NCBI GenBank assembly: GCA_936450465.1
Contig: OW388305.1
Coordinates: 39,818,687-39,882,686 of the forward strand
From: Gibbula magus
Lineage: Eukaryota; Mollusca; Gastropoda; Trochida; Trochidae
Direction of reading: 5' to 3'
Length of the DNA: 64,000 bases
Shown piece by piece: positions 24,005-36,608 of the stretch. Within the stretch, counting starts at the first letter, position 1, and every line of letters starts with the position of its first letter. Both the position numbers and the translations under genes were made by a program. The notes beneath the pieces were generated by a model. It saw nothing but the letters and a program-made list of their open reading frames with translations. It did not search any database and was not told the origin of the DNA.

Positions 24005-24850
24005 GTCCATTGCAAGCACAAATGATTGTTGGTTAGTGTAAGGAAAGTGTTAGGTTAAGAGGTGTTAATGGGTACCTAATGTTCTTCCATAAATATGGAT
24101 CTTTAATTCATTATGTAGAATATTTTGCCACGTAATTAATCCCAGTAGAATATTTTAAGCATTCTTAATGGTTACCTAATGTTCTGTCTTAATTTTTGGT
24201 TATTTAATTCATAAACTTGAATATCGTGCCTCTTAATGATTAAAAAAGTACAACCTTTTAAATATAAAATTATATTAATTTGCCTAACACTTGACTTGTG
24301 GGAACAATTTCATTGTTAATTTTTAACAACTTATGATACCTGTTAATTGGCCACTAAGAATAGGTATGGCAGTAAAAATGCAGCTGCTTTAATGTCAATT
24401 TGATAAACATTTTTATTTATATCCAATAATTTGTTTGCTCCAACATTTTTTTGTCTAATTATATAAATGCTCCTTAAATTAAAATCCTGTAGAGCTAGTA
24501 AGGTCTGTGCAGCAAGAAATGTATATAAGTAAATATATAAGTTCACAGAGGAAATATATATAAGTATATGAACCACTAGTTAGCCTCCTAGCAGTAGTAA
24601 AAGTGTTAAACCTGTAATTAAAGCTAACCTATATCCCTTTATAAGTGATATGCGTTTACACCCTGTATTTATCCTGTTTACAGAAGAGATGTGATCAGCC
24701 AAGTTCACAATTGAATTAAAAATTATGCTGAATAATGCGTTGAATAAAGTGAATGTCTCTCTCTCTCATGGCTGAACTAGAAAGCTATCAAAGTCACCAT
24801 GACATAAAGTATTAAATCTTAATTCAGGGTTGTTTAATCTCTGTGTGAAG
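24005..24850. other. Intron between LDLa-2 and LDLa-3, first part
   Basis: AT-rich sequence with 'gttacctaatgttct' appearing twice (about 24,074 and 24,172) and a short TC run near 24,755. No exon was seen. Confidence 0.45.
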
Positions 24851-24853
24851 TCA

Positions 24854-27222
24854 ACCTTACAGAGTAGTCAATCTAATATAAGTGTAGTCAATCTAATATA
24901 AGTGTAGTCAATCTAATATAAGTGTAGTCAATCTAATATAAGTGTAGTCAATCTAATATAAGTGTAGTCAATCTAATATAAGTGTAGTCAATCTAATATA
25001 AGTGTAGTCAATCTTATATAAGTGTAGTCAATCTAATATAAGTGTAGTCAATCTAATATAAGTGTAGTCGACCTTATATAAGTGTAGTCAATCTAATATA
25101 AGTGTAGTCAATCTAATATAAGTGTAGTCAATCTAATATAAGTGTAGTCAATATAATATAAGTGTAGTCGACCTTATATAAGTGTAGTCAATCTAATATA
25201 AGTGTAGTCAATCTAATATAAGTGTAGTCAATCTAATATAAGTGTAGTCAATCTAATATAAGTGTAGTCAATATAATATAAGTGTAGTCGACCTTATATA
25301 AGTGTAGTCAATCTAATATAAGTGTAGTCAATCTAATATAAGTGTAGTCAATCTAATATAAGTATAGTCAATCTTATATAAGTGTAGTCGACCTTATATA
25401 AGTGTAGTCAATCTAATATAAGTGTAGTCAATCTAATATAAGTGTAGTCGACCTTATATAAGTGTAGTCATCCTAATATAAGTGTAGTCAATCTAATATA
25501 GGTGTAGTCAATCTAATATAAGTGTAGTCAATCTAATATAAGTGTAGTCAATCTAATATAAGTGTAGTCAATCTAATATAAGTGTAGTCAACCTAATATA
25601 AGTGTAGTCAATCTAATATAAGTGTAGTCAATCTAATATAAGTGTAGTCAATCTAATATAAGTGTAGTCAACCTAATATAAGTGTAGTCAATCTAATATA
25701 AGTGTAGTCAATCTAATTTAAGTGTAGTCAATCTAATATAAGTGTAGTCAACCTAATATAAGTGTAGTCAATCTAATATAAGTGTAGTCAATCTAATATA
25801 AGTGTAGTCAATCTAATATAAGTGTAGTCAACCTAATATAAGTGTAGTCAATCTAATATAAGTGTAGTCAATCTAATATAAGTGTAGTCAATCTAATATA
25901 AGTGTAGTCAACCTAATATAAGTGTAGTCAATCTAATTTAAGTGTAGTCAATCTAATATAAGTGTAGTTAATATAATATAAATGTAGTCAATATAATATA
26001 AATGTAGTCAATCTAATATAAGTGTAGTCAATCTAATATAAGTGTAGTCAATATAATATAAGTGTAGTCAATCTAATATAAGTGTAGTCAATCTAATATA
26101 AGTGTAGTCAATCTAATATAAGTGTAGTCAATCTAATATAAGTGTAGTCAATCTAATATAAGTGTAGTTAATATAATATAAATGTAGTCAATATAATATA
26201 AATGTAGTCAATATAATATAAGTGTAGTCAATCTAATATAAGTGTAGTCAATCTAATATAAGTGTAGTCAATCTAATATTAGTGTAGTCAATCTAATATA
26301 AGTGTAGTCAATCTAATATAAGTGTAGTCAATCTAATATAACTTGAGTCAACCTAATATAAGTGTAGTCAATCTAATATAAGTGTAGTCAATCTAATATA
26401 AGTGTAGTCAATCTAATATAAGTGTAGTCAATCTAATATTAGTGTAGTTAATCTAAAATAAGTGTAGTCAATCTAATATAAGTGTAGTCAATCTTATATA
26501 AGTGTAGTCAATCTAATATAAGTGTAGTCAATCCAATATAAATGTAGTCAATCTAATATAAGTGTAGTCAATATAATATTAGTGTAGTCAATCTAATATA
26601 AGTGTAGTTAATATAATATAAATGTAGTCAATATAATATAAGTGTAGTCAATCTAATATAAGTGTAGTCAATCTAATATAAGTGTAGTCAATCTAATATA
26701 AGTGTAGTCAATCTAATATAAGTGTAGTCAATCTAATATTAGTGTAGTCAATCTAATGTAAGTGTAGTCAATCTAATATAAGTGTAGTCAATCTAATATA
26801 ACTTGAGTCAACCTAATATAAGTGTAGTCAATCTAATATAAGTGTAGTCAATCTAATATAAGTGTAGTCAATCTAATATAAGTGTAGTCAATCTAATATT
26901 AGTGTAGTTAATCTAATATAAGTGTAGTCAATCTAATATAAGTGTAGTCAATCTTATATAAGTGTAGTCAATCTAATATAAGTGTAGTCAATCCAATATA
27001 AATGTAGTCAATCTAATATAAGTGTAGTCAATCTAATATTAGTGTAGTCAATCTAATATAAGTGTAGTCAATCTAATAGTAGTGTAGTCAATCTAATATA
27101 AGTGTAGTCAATCTAATATAAGTGTAGTCAATCTAATATAAGCGTAGTCAATCTAATATAAGTGTAGTCAATCCAATATAAATGTAGGCAATCTAATATA
27201 ACTTGAGTCAACCTAATATTAA
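24854..27222. repeat. 20-bp satellite array, about 118 copies
   Basis: The unit AGTGTAGTCAATCTAATATA repeats head to tail for about 2.37 kb without a break in register. Variants (agtgtagtcgaccttatata, acttgagtcaacctaatata, aatgtagtcaatataatata) recur at regular multiples of 20 bp, giving higher-order periods of 80, 120 and about 460 bp. It lies wholly within the LDLa-2/LDLa-3 intron. Confidence 0.98.
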
Positions 27223-28070
27223 TTTGTGTCAAAATTTTATTTTATTTCTTATTTCATATTCTTTCATATCATAACATATCACGATATATCAAATTAGCAA
27301 TAAACTAATGCATCTAATTTTAATTTGTTTTAATCAAATATTTATTACGATGCATCAAATTGGTTATCATAAATGAACCTAAAAACTTGGCATATGAAAA
27401 ACAATTCAAAAGAACTTGACATCTGCAGTTAATGTTAATGTAAAGTTTTTAACTCCATGCAGAGAAAAGAGACTAGATGTCTAATTAGTAAGGAAAGAAT
27501 TACATTAATCAAATAATTAATTGTTCAGTGAACTGTGCAAGAAGTGAAAGGTTTCAAGAAAATCATTCACTAGTGAGTGAGTGAGTGAAGAAACATGTTT
27601 TTTAGATTTTTAAACTTTGCATATATTTTAATTCTAAAATGTATATCTGTAACAGCAACTAAAGTATGAATAAACTAATTAACTCGAATAAAATATAAAT
27701 CATAAATAAATTGTAAAACTGAAAAGAAAAAAAATATTCCCAGCTGTTCAAGATTAGCTAAATTATTCCCTTAGCTTTAGAAAGCTTTTAAATTTTTCAC
27801 ACAGTTGTAAATCAGTCTTTTATAAACAGTTATTCTTACTGCTTTCTGCCTTTTGAACGAAATATATTTAAAATTGTAAGAATGGTCCCAGCAATAAATG
27901 TAAATATTCCAATAGAGGACTTTTTCTGAAGCTATAAAGTCCTTAGGTCATGAAGACTCGTCCCTGGTCCCAAAATTAAACGATATCCAAAAATAAAAAT
28001 GTTGAGAATGATCAAATGTTTTTTCACGATCAAAACAAGCAAAAATGTTTTAAAAAAGTATTCACCAAAA
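27223..28070. other. Intron sequence, nothing recognised
   Basis: AT-rich intron between the 20-bp array and LDLa-2, with a short GTGA run near 27,573. No exon is supported. Confidence 0.5.
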
Positions 28071-28132
28071 AAGTTAAAGAAATAATTCCTGAAAAATAAA
28101 TGAATAAAAGTAACAAAAAGGCCTGTACTTAC

Positions 28133-28267
28133 TGCCAGAAATAGGGCCATCGGGACAGTCAAACTCATCACTTCCATCGGGACAGTCGATTTCTCCATCG
28201 CACTTCTGGTAAACGAGGACACATTCTCCAGATCCGCACTTGAATTGGTCGTCTTTACACTCAGTAG
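28133..28267 (-). CDS. LDLa module 2 (exon) with C-terminal linker
   Basis: This 135-nt exon is phase 1-1 and encodes a canonical LDLa module ([28 protein letters not shown]) followed by a short linker PDGPISG before a GTAAGT donor. It is the longest LDLa exon here because of the linker. The sequence just upstream, up to an ATG at 28,317-28,319, stays open and in frame, and encodes a hydrophobic leader; see the separate entry. Confidence 0.93.
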
Positions 28268-28319
28268 CTGTTAAGAGAGGGAGGATAGATAGAAACACGA
28301 GAATTACATACAGATCCAT
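28268..28319 (-). other. Signal-peptide-like in-frame extension before LDLa-2
   Basis: Reading through the acceptor of LDLa-2, the frame stays open to an ATG at 28,319 and gives [18 protein letters not shown] directly followed by TEC of the module. This has the n-region and long hydrophobic core of a secretion signal. The ATG lies in a strong Kozak context (G at -3, G at +4). Two explanations compete: an alternative first exon for a shorter secreted isoform, or a chance effect of the pyrimidine-rich 3' splice tract, whose T-rich codons read as F, L, I, V and S. The second is the more cautious choice. Confidence 0.3.
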
Positions 28320-28660
28320 GTCTTGGTAACTGTGTCTGTGTATCTATCTTTCTTGGGTATCAGGGTATCTGTCTGAGTATCTGGGTACCTGTCTTTCTTG
28401 TTACCAAGGTATCTGAGGATCTGTAGATCTGGCAGCAGGGTATCTAAGTAGCCCAAGTTTCTGAGATTCCACAAACCTTAGCACAAATCAGAAATTTGTA
28501 TTTTGTGACGTTTGAAATTTAACCGATTTTAGATGACAATGAAAAAAGATAATCAAAGTTAATATTTGTCATATAAAAGTATATATATATGTGTGTACAT
28601 ATAATATATATATAACACTGTGGTGAATCTGAATGTGTCAAGCAACTGTCACACAAGAAA
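28320..28660. repeat. Degenerate GTATCTG repeats and an AT/GT microsatellite
   Basis: 'gtatct' or 'ggtatctg' recurs about eight times in 28,335-28,445 with irregular spacing. A TATATA/TGTG run is at 28,580-28,615. This lies just upstream, in gene orientation, of the signal-peptide-like ATG. Confidence 0.5.
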
Positions 28661-28770
28661 TTCTTCAAATATCGGCGGTATTCTCACGTGCCACATCATA
28701 CAGGAAGATTAATGATGTTTGACATATATTTTTCAGTGTAAAGTCAGTTATAACACGTATGTCCACAGAA

Positions 28771-28866
28771 ATCACACTTTGAGATACTTTGAAGAATGTT
28801 GAGGCACTTTGAGGCACTTTGAGACACTTTGAGACACTTTGACACTTTGACACTTTGAGACACTTG
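28771..28866. repeat. Tandem repeat of GAGACACTTT
   Basis: The 10-bp motif 'gagacacttt' and variants recur about nine times. It is a simple short array inside the 9.7-kb intron. Confidence 0.8.
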
Positions 28867-30720
28867 ATTCAGGGTCACCAACAAGATGACAGAAATCCTT
28901 CAAACTCCTTAGATCCAAATTGAAATAAAAATATCGGAAGGTGAAATCTCTCAGTTAGTTTCACATTCTTCAAACTGTTTCTGATGTTTAGAGCATAAAT
29001 TCCAATCTGACATCACAGAATGAAAATATCCTGTGTATCTGGACACCCCTTCTGCGTTGTCCTGATCCTTATAAAATCTCACATCAGAATTAACCACTTC
29101 ACCCTGATCGGAGCATCAATCGCTTTGTCAATTCTTTGTCAAGAAATCTTTGTCCTTATATGATCCCAGAAACAAATAGACAACCGCCTCATCAAATCCA
29201 AAATATTGGACCGAAAAACGCATCTAATTATTGATTTCTAATCAAGACTCTTGAAGCGAGATTAATTAAAAGTTTGATTCTGATGCTGCATTGCCCTCAA
29301 CACAATGAAGAAGTTAACGATTCAACTATGAGGAGGTGTTAGCTCAAAAAGCATTGTCTTCTCCTCTATCCGCTCAGTGGGCGCTCATCCAGCTACTCCT
29401 CCGGGCTAAGACCTCCCAACATTGTTCACATAATATTGAAGAAAAACACAAAGCAAAGATGTCCAGGCTGATTCCTGTAACAACATAAATCACTCTCTGG
29501 ACAATGGCTAGTCGCAATATTAATCACACACTGTTGGTCAAGACTGGACCCTTCAAAGCACAAAGAACTCTTCTGGTCGACTGCAGTTCTCCGTCTGTCG
29601 AAATCAGTTCCCTCTGCCTGGGATATCTGATAATGACATCACCGCCCCCGTATTTGCTATCTGGTATGCACTCTGGTAGCAAAGTGCACATAAGTAGCAA
29701 AAATCTGATGCTCTCAAATTAAAAATGTGAATTTTGAAGCCAAAATCTCTTGTTGGCGCTTCAACAACGAAAATGAAAGATAAGGCTAGCCTCGCGTCCC
29801 TAATCCTAGACAATCTCTTGTGCACTCTTATAGCAATCTGTGCATCACTGTATAAGCTTAATCATTTTAAATTGTCTTTATGACATTTCTCCCCTCTGTT
29901 TGCTCTTTAGCCGGAAACTTAAACGTAATGACTCTATGAGGTAACGAGGTAATTAGCGGTGGCTCATCTCTGACCCAGTTGCCTCAGTGAGTCCCTGGTA
30001 ACAACAGGAACGTTGCCGCCCACCATTAATTTAATGCCAGGAGGACACAAGATAATAAACTTGACTGTCTCAAACTTGATCAAATTTGTTTTAAAATCCT
30101 TGAAGCTTTTTCCAATATCGTCACTGCGAAGTTTATTTATTTACAAATATCAGCTTGACAAATATCAGTTTTCTTGCTCAAATATAATTCCTATTTCTTT
30201 AATATCAGTTTTGTTCTTTTGATACCAAGTTAATTATTAAATGATTCATTAATTGAAAAAAGATGACAAATACTTGACACACAATCTGTGCCACTCTCCA
30301 ATATTTGGTCTAATGTAGAATTTTCTGATTCACAAGATTAACAAATATTTCCCAAGACAAAGCCTTGTGTTGTCTCTTATTTGAGCAGCTCAAACTTGTC
30401 CAATGTAGTTTTGATGATTCACTTATTACACAAAAATCTGAACAAAATTATCCAAATTGTTCATCAGAATCGTGAAAACTCGTAATCCAAAATTAGAGCC
30501 ACATAGGATTGTTCAAATTTTCATGATTTTAAAACATTCATTACTCCAAAGAAAGTCTCAAATAGTTTCAAAATTCAGATGATCACTTTGGGCAGTCAAG
30601 CTTAAGCATATCCTTCCATCAAACCAAACAACAACTTTCCAAAATTCACTATGATAAACTATTCCAACACATGAAAGCAAATTGCAGAAAGCAAGACTTG
30701 AAGAAGTACTTCATACGAAC
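28867..30720. other. Large intron, mid-GC unique stretch
   Basis: The segment 29,000-30,000 is less AT-rich than other introns and has no visible repeats. It could hold regulatory sequence or an unrecognised 5' exon of a shorter isoform, but no splice-bounded coding exon is evident. Confidence 0.35.
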
Positions 30721-30724
30721 ATCA

Positions 30725-31072
30725 TCAGTGGAATCCAAATATGAGGTATCAAATATTCACACAAAATGATCTGGTTGGTTTCTAATCCAAAATTAGATAA
30801 ACTTCTTCTCACAAAACAGTCAGTTTTAAAAAAATCCAAATATGGTTTCTAATCTCACAAAATGATTAGGTTGTTTGCTCTAATCCAAATATGAGGTATC
30901 AAATCTGTTCACAAAATGAATAATATCACCCATCTAATCCAAAAATGAGGTATAAAATCTTCTCACAAAATAATCAGGTTGCTTGCTCTAATCCAAATAT
31001 GATATTGTCAAATATTCTCACAATATGATTCAGATCATTGGTAAAATCCGAAGTATAAAAATCCCACAAAAT
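30725..31072. repeat. Degenerate tandem repeat, about 60-65 bp unit
   Basis: 'ctaatccaaatatgaggtatcaaat' followed by 'tcacaaaatgat..ggttg' recurs about five times with variable spacing. It is an old array. Confidence 0.7.
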
Positions 31073-32990
31073 TTATCCAGCTTAATCCATCTTCCATACA
31101 CAAGGTAGTAAAACTTCCTGATAACGTTCTCCTGACGACTGCCAATACTCTACAGTTAGATTCCGGAGACTGATGTTCTGAGTTGCTCACATCAGTATTT
31201 TATTCTCCACTATTTCAGTCCTCGTATTGTGTAATCCAAACTGAGATTTCTCTTGTATCTCAAGCCTGGTCCTTTAATCATAGTTATTTAATCCATTGCA
31301 ACACAAAACACCCATCTAATTACCACGCTGTGAGTCACAATTAGTCGAGGAATGTTTTCCTAGACATAACCGTCGAGCAAAGACAGGTGAAAAGGAGTCT
31401 CTATCAAACGTTGAGCAGAGTTGAATACACACTGTTCTTCTTTAAATGAAACACAATCTTTCACTTTTTCCTCTTTAAGATTCATTAACGGTATCCTCGT
31501 GTTGCAGTTGTTGTTTCCTTTCCCATCTTCAAACACTCCCAGATCCTAAAATGTTACATAGAACTTGGCAAGTTGTTGCAACAGACAAGAATTCCTCTCA
31601 TTAAAACTCCAGGTCTTGATGACTCCTTGCAGGGTTTGCAGAGACACACCTCACACACTTTACCTTATCCACAATGAATAAGCAGTGTCAAGAGCTTGGG
31701 GAGTCACTTCCACTTGTGCAGTTGTAAAGGTGTTGGCTAGTGTGACCCAATGCTGATCCCGTTTTAATCCATGTTGAAAAGGTTGCAACAGTCCTTGAAT
31801 TGTTGAACAGCCCTTTTTAAAGTAAATGTCGATGAGCTCTACTGATTCCTTGTGCATTATCAGGTAACAACAGGAACAAGAACTTGATCGGTCACTTTCA
31901 AAACGAAGATGTCACCCAAGCAGACACAGCTCTGATCACATTCTTAATTCAGTGTATAATGTTGAATGGGCTCTGTTTACCTCGCTTGACGTTTTGTTCC
32001 CCCCAAAATGAGGGCCGGTAAGGTCAAAGGGTAATCGACTCATAACAAGCCGTGACAGTCGATTGACACAATCTTCCACCATTAATAAAAGGATTTAAGC
32101 TTGAGGCCTCTCTTATAAAACACCCACACACTGCCGACACGGCAAAAATCTACATCGTTTGGCCTGATTTTTTAATCGGTATTCAATCTTTTTAATCATA
32201 TGCATGTTGACTTGTCTATTGAATTAAAAGCATTCAATCAAGACTGGTGCATGTTTGAGTAATCTAGTAAACTTGAGGCATTCAATCTTGTTAAACATAT
32301 GCATGTCATAATGGAGGTTAAGAACATAGTTATGAATTCAATGCATACACGAAAACCAGGTTGCCCTGACACATAAAAGACAGAAATGAAAAGCTGTTTG
32401 TCAACTTTCGGCTGATTTACCTTGTAACTGCTATCCTACAGTAGAAATTCTAGAGGGGCACCCTGATGAATCCCTCACCCCCTTTTTGAAATATTTTGCA
32501 TGCATATGTCATGGAGGTAAACAAAGTGACCCCCCCCCCCCCCCCCCCATGTGAATCCCTCGAAAATACCTGGATTCTTCTAAGGCTTATTTCAGTAAAC
32601 TACATAACAGAAGCTTTCTTCAGCAATTTAGGCCATATGACCTGTAGTACAGAAATTGTTTTTCACACTGTACAGTAATATGCATTCATTTTTAACTAAT
32701 TTAAAAAGTCTTTTAAGCCAGTGACAGAGATAATATTGGTTTTTCTTGAATTTGAAGTTTTCAATCAAATGTTCATCAAAGTCCAGAGATCATAACGAGG
32801 TAAACGTGAAAATTCATTTTCATTTTCAAGCTTTTATTATAATAATGCCAAAAATTATTACTTCATCTTGCACATTTTTTGGTAAGATTATTAAAGATAT
32901 GCTAACCTCAGGGGGTAGACTTCGCGGAAATGATTCTGACAACAGTAAAGAATATCGATACAAAAGTATTGGATTACAAATCCAACCCTA
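31073..32990. other. Large intron, mixed sequence with a poly-C run
   Basis: A run of about 19 C lies at about 32,530-32,548. The rest has no recognised exon or repeat. Confidence 0.45.
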
Positions 32991-35180
32991 AATATTAGAA
33001 AAAAACGTTTTTAAAAATACTTCATTCTTACAGCCGCCAAACATTTCATTAGCCAATCAGCTGCTAGCAGAGGTGTGACGTGTTACTCAGGAGTCCTGCT
33101 CAACGAGTAGCTGGCTTATGTTATTGTTTACATTATACACTCGTATAGCCGTAACGTATTTTTCACTGATCTCACTTGTCAAAACAGCCTAAACGTGATC
33201 AAAGCTATTAGACACAATGTCGGCATATTCTGTTCAGTCATTAATCAACTTTGGTTGTTGTACACATGTGTTTAGATTGTTTATTCTCCGGTAATGCCGA
33301 GTGGATATTTCAGCGTAAATCTACCGCCATTGTCTTTTCTTTGTGTCATTTTGAATTGTCAGTTCTATAGAGTTACTGCGTGAATGTCCATCACTGACCA
33401 TTTCCGTTATGTCAGACTCTTATTCTAGCAATGAGATCTCGCTTTGAACAACGTAAGTCAAGCGATAACAAAGATTTGAATGAAGAACAAGCGAATGTAC
33501 CAAATGATCGGGATACATATCTCGTTACTCTCACGTTTATCTATTTCATTATTTAACAGTTGAAATAAAATAACAGCACATATGTATGATACTATCTCAA
33601 AGTATTTTGATTAAAAAAAAAATTCATTAAACAATGTGTTTCCACAATTATACAAAATTGTATCGGCAAACAAACGAGAATTCATGTTAATCCTACTCAA
33701 CGAAAAAAGAGACTTATGCGACGTATATATCTATATCATTTTTAAAAAATGAAAAGAAATACATATCAATTATTGCACTACATTGTGATGATTTTTCTAA
33801 CTAGTTCTCATGTAAACAACACTTTACGATGTCCTTATTGATTTAAATAACTAACCTGTTGTCACCATATGATTGCTAATCCATGTACATCGGTGTGCAT
33901 CATACATAATAGTGAATGACTGGCTGCTATCACAGACGAAACAACAGAACATGATATTCTTAAATTTCGTTGGCTGAATATAACATTCCTAATTTTGATT
34001 GGTTCACTATGTCCAGACTGAATGTCGCCTATATGTGTATCTTTTTTAAACTAACGACACCAGTTACGTCATATGACAGGACGTTGGCAATATCTTGACG
34101 CGCCACCTCTTATATAATTGAACCGGTCCAGTGACCATCGCCCTGACCGATATCTGACATCAAAGCTAAGGTGTTAATGCATTAAGCGCAATTAGTGAGT
34201 GTTGATAACATGGCTAACTAGTACTTCTGAACAATAAAGAATTAATATAGAAATGAAAAGCTAGATTTTCAGCATTCTACATTAACATTTCATCGATGTT
34301 ACCCAAATAACATGATATTGATGGAACAGAATCTGAAAGAAAATGTGTACCGAAAAAGAAAACGCCATTTTCATTTCGATTCGAAATTATTCATGATTCC
34401 TTATCATAGATACATCATTGTAGGCTTTAAAATCTTTTGACATTTTCATCCGCCACATTTCTCTTCATTTGCATTACACTGAATAAAATAACTGCCTCAA
34501 TGAAAGTAATTGTAAATGTACAATATTATAAATTTAACGATAGCTCGATTTTTTTCCTCTTTAAACTGTTAACCAGTAACAATGATGAAAATTTCTAAGT
34601 TATAATGCAATTTATTCTATTATGAATAAAAATTCACCATGAGAAATATTGACTCAGTAGACCTCAAACTATACAGGCCTCTTGAAACTTAAAATCAAGC
34701 ACATAAAAAATAAATAATAATGACGTTTACAATTGAAATAATTCATTTCAAAGCATATTGTAGCCTACGAAATAACCCAACGCTCCGCTCGATTGGTAAA
34801 AGAACCCAACTAAAACCAGCAACTGAATATCGAAAAATCCTTCAAAAACTCCGAACTTACTTCCTACAGACGCACACATACCCATTCTATCGGAAACTTA
34901 CAATGTCAAAAGATGTGTTTGTGTTTTAAACGAATCATCGACGAAAATCGACGAATCGCCTAAGGATTTCATTGTAGCAACTCCTGTATATGACGTCACA
35001 TCGCTAACGAAGGTTATGCTACACTGAGGGGCCGCGGAAAACTGTTTGAAGAATGAGATAATGAGCAGGCCAAATTTACTCACTTTGAACCGCGATATCT
35101 GGCTAAGTAGGTGACGCTTCGAAATAACAGTTAGTGATTTGTTTACTTGAATGTATTGTCTATATGAATACACGAATTAA
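32991..35180. promoter_or_regulatory. Candidate regulatory region with CRE-like sites
   Basis: This part of the 9.7-kb intron is richer in CpG than its surroundings. It holds a perfect CRE palindrome TGACGTCA at about 34,991, CRE half-site variants near 33,076 (gtgacgtg) and 34,069 (tacgtca), CCAAT-type motifs near 33,053 and 34,001, and a + strand TATATAA near 34,113. Its position upstream of LDLa-2 would suit an intronic enhancer or alternative promoter. This is inference from motifs only. Confidence 0.25.
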
Positions 35181-36225
35181 GATCGAACAAAACTGAGAGG
35201 TTCTATTATCTTTAACATCAAAATTATGTAATGATTTTTACAAAATGCTCTTCTTCATGTTATACCCTGCCATTAAAGTACACAGAACTATTTGTGGAAT
35301 TTTCTTTAATGCACTAGTGTTTCCAAAAATACTGTGGTAATTAACAGAAAGTTAGAGGTGATAGTTTGGTCCCAAAATAATGAATTTAACATCAACAACT
35401 TCCAAAGATTACTTTTCATTTGCAAGACTAATTCCAAAACAGCTTGAAAAGTTGTTTCCTATTTAAATCAGTTCCAAGATTTAATTAACAAACTCAATGT
35501 TTAGTGCATTAACAAAAACTTTAACAATTATACAATGAAGTACCTTTGATTCTGAATAAAATGTCTTTTAAGAAACTTTTTATAAAATATTTTAAAACAG
35601 TTTATTTCTTTTGAAATTGAAATTTTTAATAAAAAACAGTTATTGTAAAGATGACAAATTTCAATTAAATTTGGTGGGACATCTTGCAAATATGATCACT
35701 CATAAATCAAGCGACTTAATTAATCCTTTCATATAATTTCCCTTCATGAACTGCCCTCATGTTCACGGAACCGGAAAATATTCTCTGTGCCTAACAATAT
35801 TATTTTAGAGGCGGTGATTTAACCTCACAATGAAGTCACTAGAGCGAGAGAAATGGCAAATAGAGACTCAAAGCTGTGGAATCTTGTTATTGATAGGATA
35901 ATATAGACACTTTATACAATCTTTTCTGTGTGTACGAAATGTTTGTTTTTATAGGATATTTCTATGGAACTTTCATGAAAATGTAAAATGTTAACATTTA
36001 CTTTAGCATTCCCAAAGGAAAATAATTGTTTAGTATTAGTATATGTATGGAAATAGGACCTTGTGACTGACAATGTTAATGTACATATAAGCGAGTACAC
36101 AAGAAATGTTTACAAACATCTGTCCATTTCAAAAGAAAAGTATTTGTATTTCCTTGACATCTTGAATTGAGTACTTAACGCAGTGTGGATATTTCTCTCT
36201 GAGCAAGGATAGAATGTAGCTGTGA
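35181..36225. other. Intron sequence, nothing recognised
   Basis: AT-rich intron, no exon or repeat recognised. Confidence 0.5.
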
Positions 36226-36608
36226 GATGAAATGACATTAACGATTAACATATTCAGTTTCTTGTATAAAATATGAATTTTATTAAATATGGAAATATGT
36301 CTGTTGATGATGAAATGACATTAACGATTAACATATCCAGTTTCTTGTATAAAATATGAATTTTATTGAAATATGGAAATATGTCTTTTGATGATGAAAT
36401 GACATTTATGATTCATATATCCAGTTTCTTGTATAAAAATAGGAATTTTATTGAAATTTGGAAATATGTCTGTTGATGATGAAATGACATTTATGATTCA
36501 CATATCCAATTTCTCGTATAAAAGTAGGAATTTTATTGAAATTTGGAAATATGCCTGTTTAAGATGAAATAACATTTATGATTCAGTTTCCGGTATAAAA
36601 ATAGTAAT
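36226..36608. repeat. 82-85 bp tandem repeat, about 4.5 copies
   Basis: 'gatgaaatgacattaacgattaacatatccagtttcttgtataaaatatgaattttattgaaatatggaaatatgtctgtt' recurs with starts near 36,226, 36,308, 36,393, 36,478 and 36,563. The copies diverge progressively from one end to the other. Confidence 0.9.

Noticed and set aside
24854..27222. CRISPR-like array
   Set aside because: There are no unique spacers between repeats. The 20-bp units are contiguous and the setting is an animal intron.
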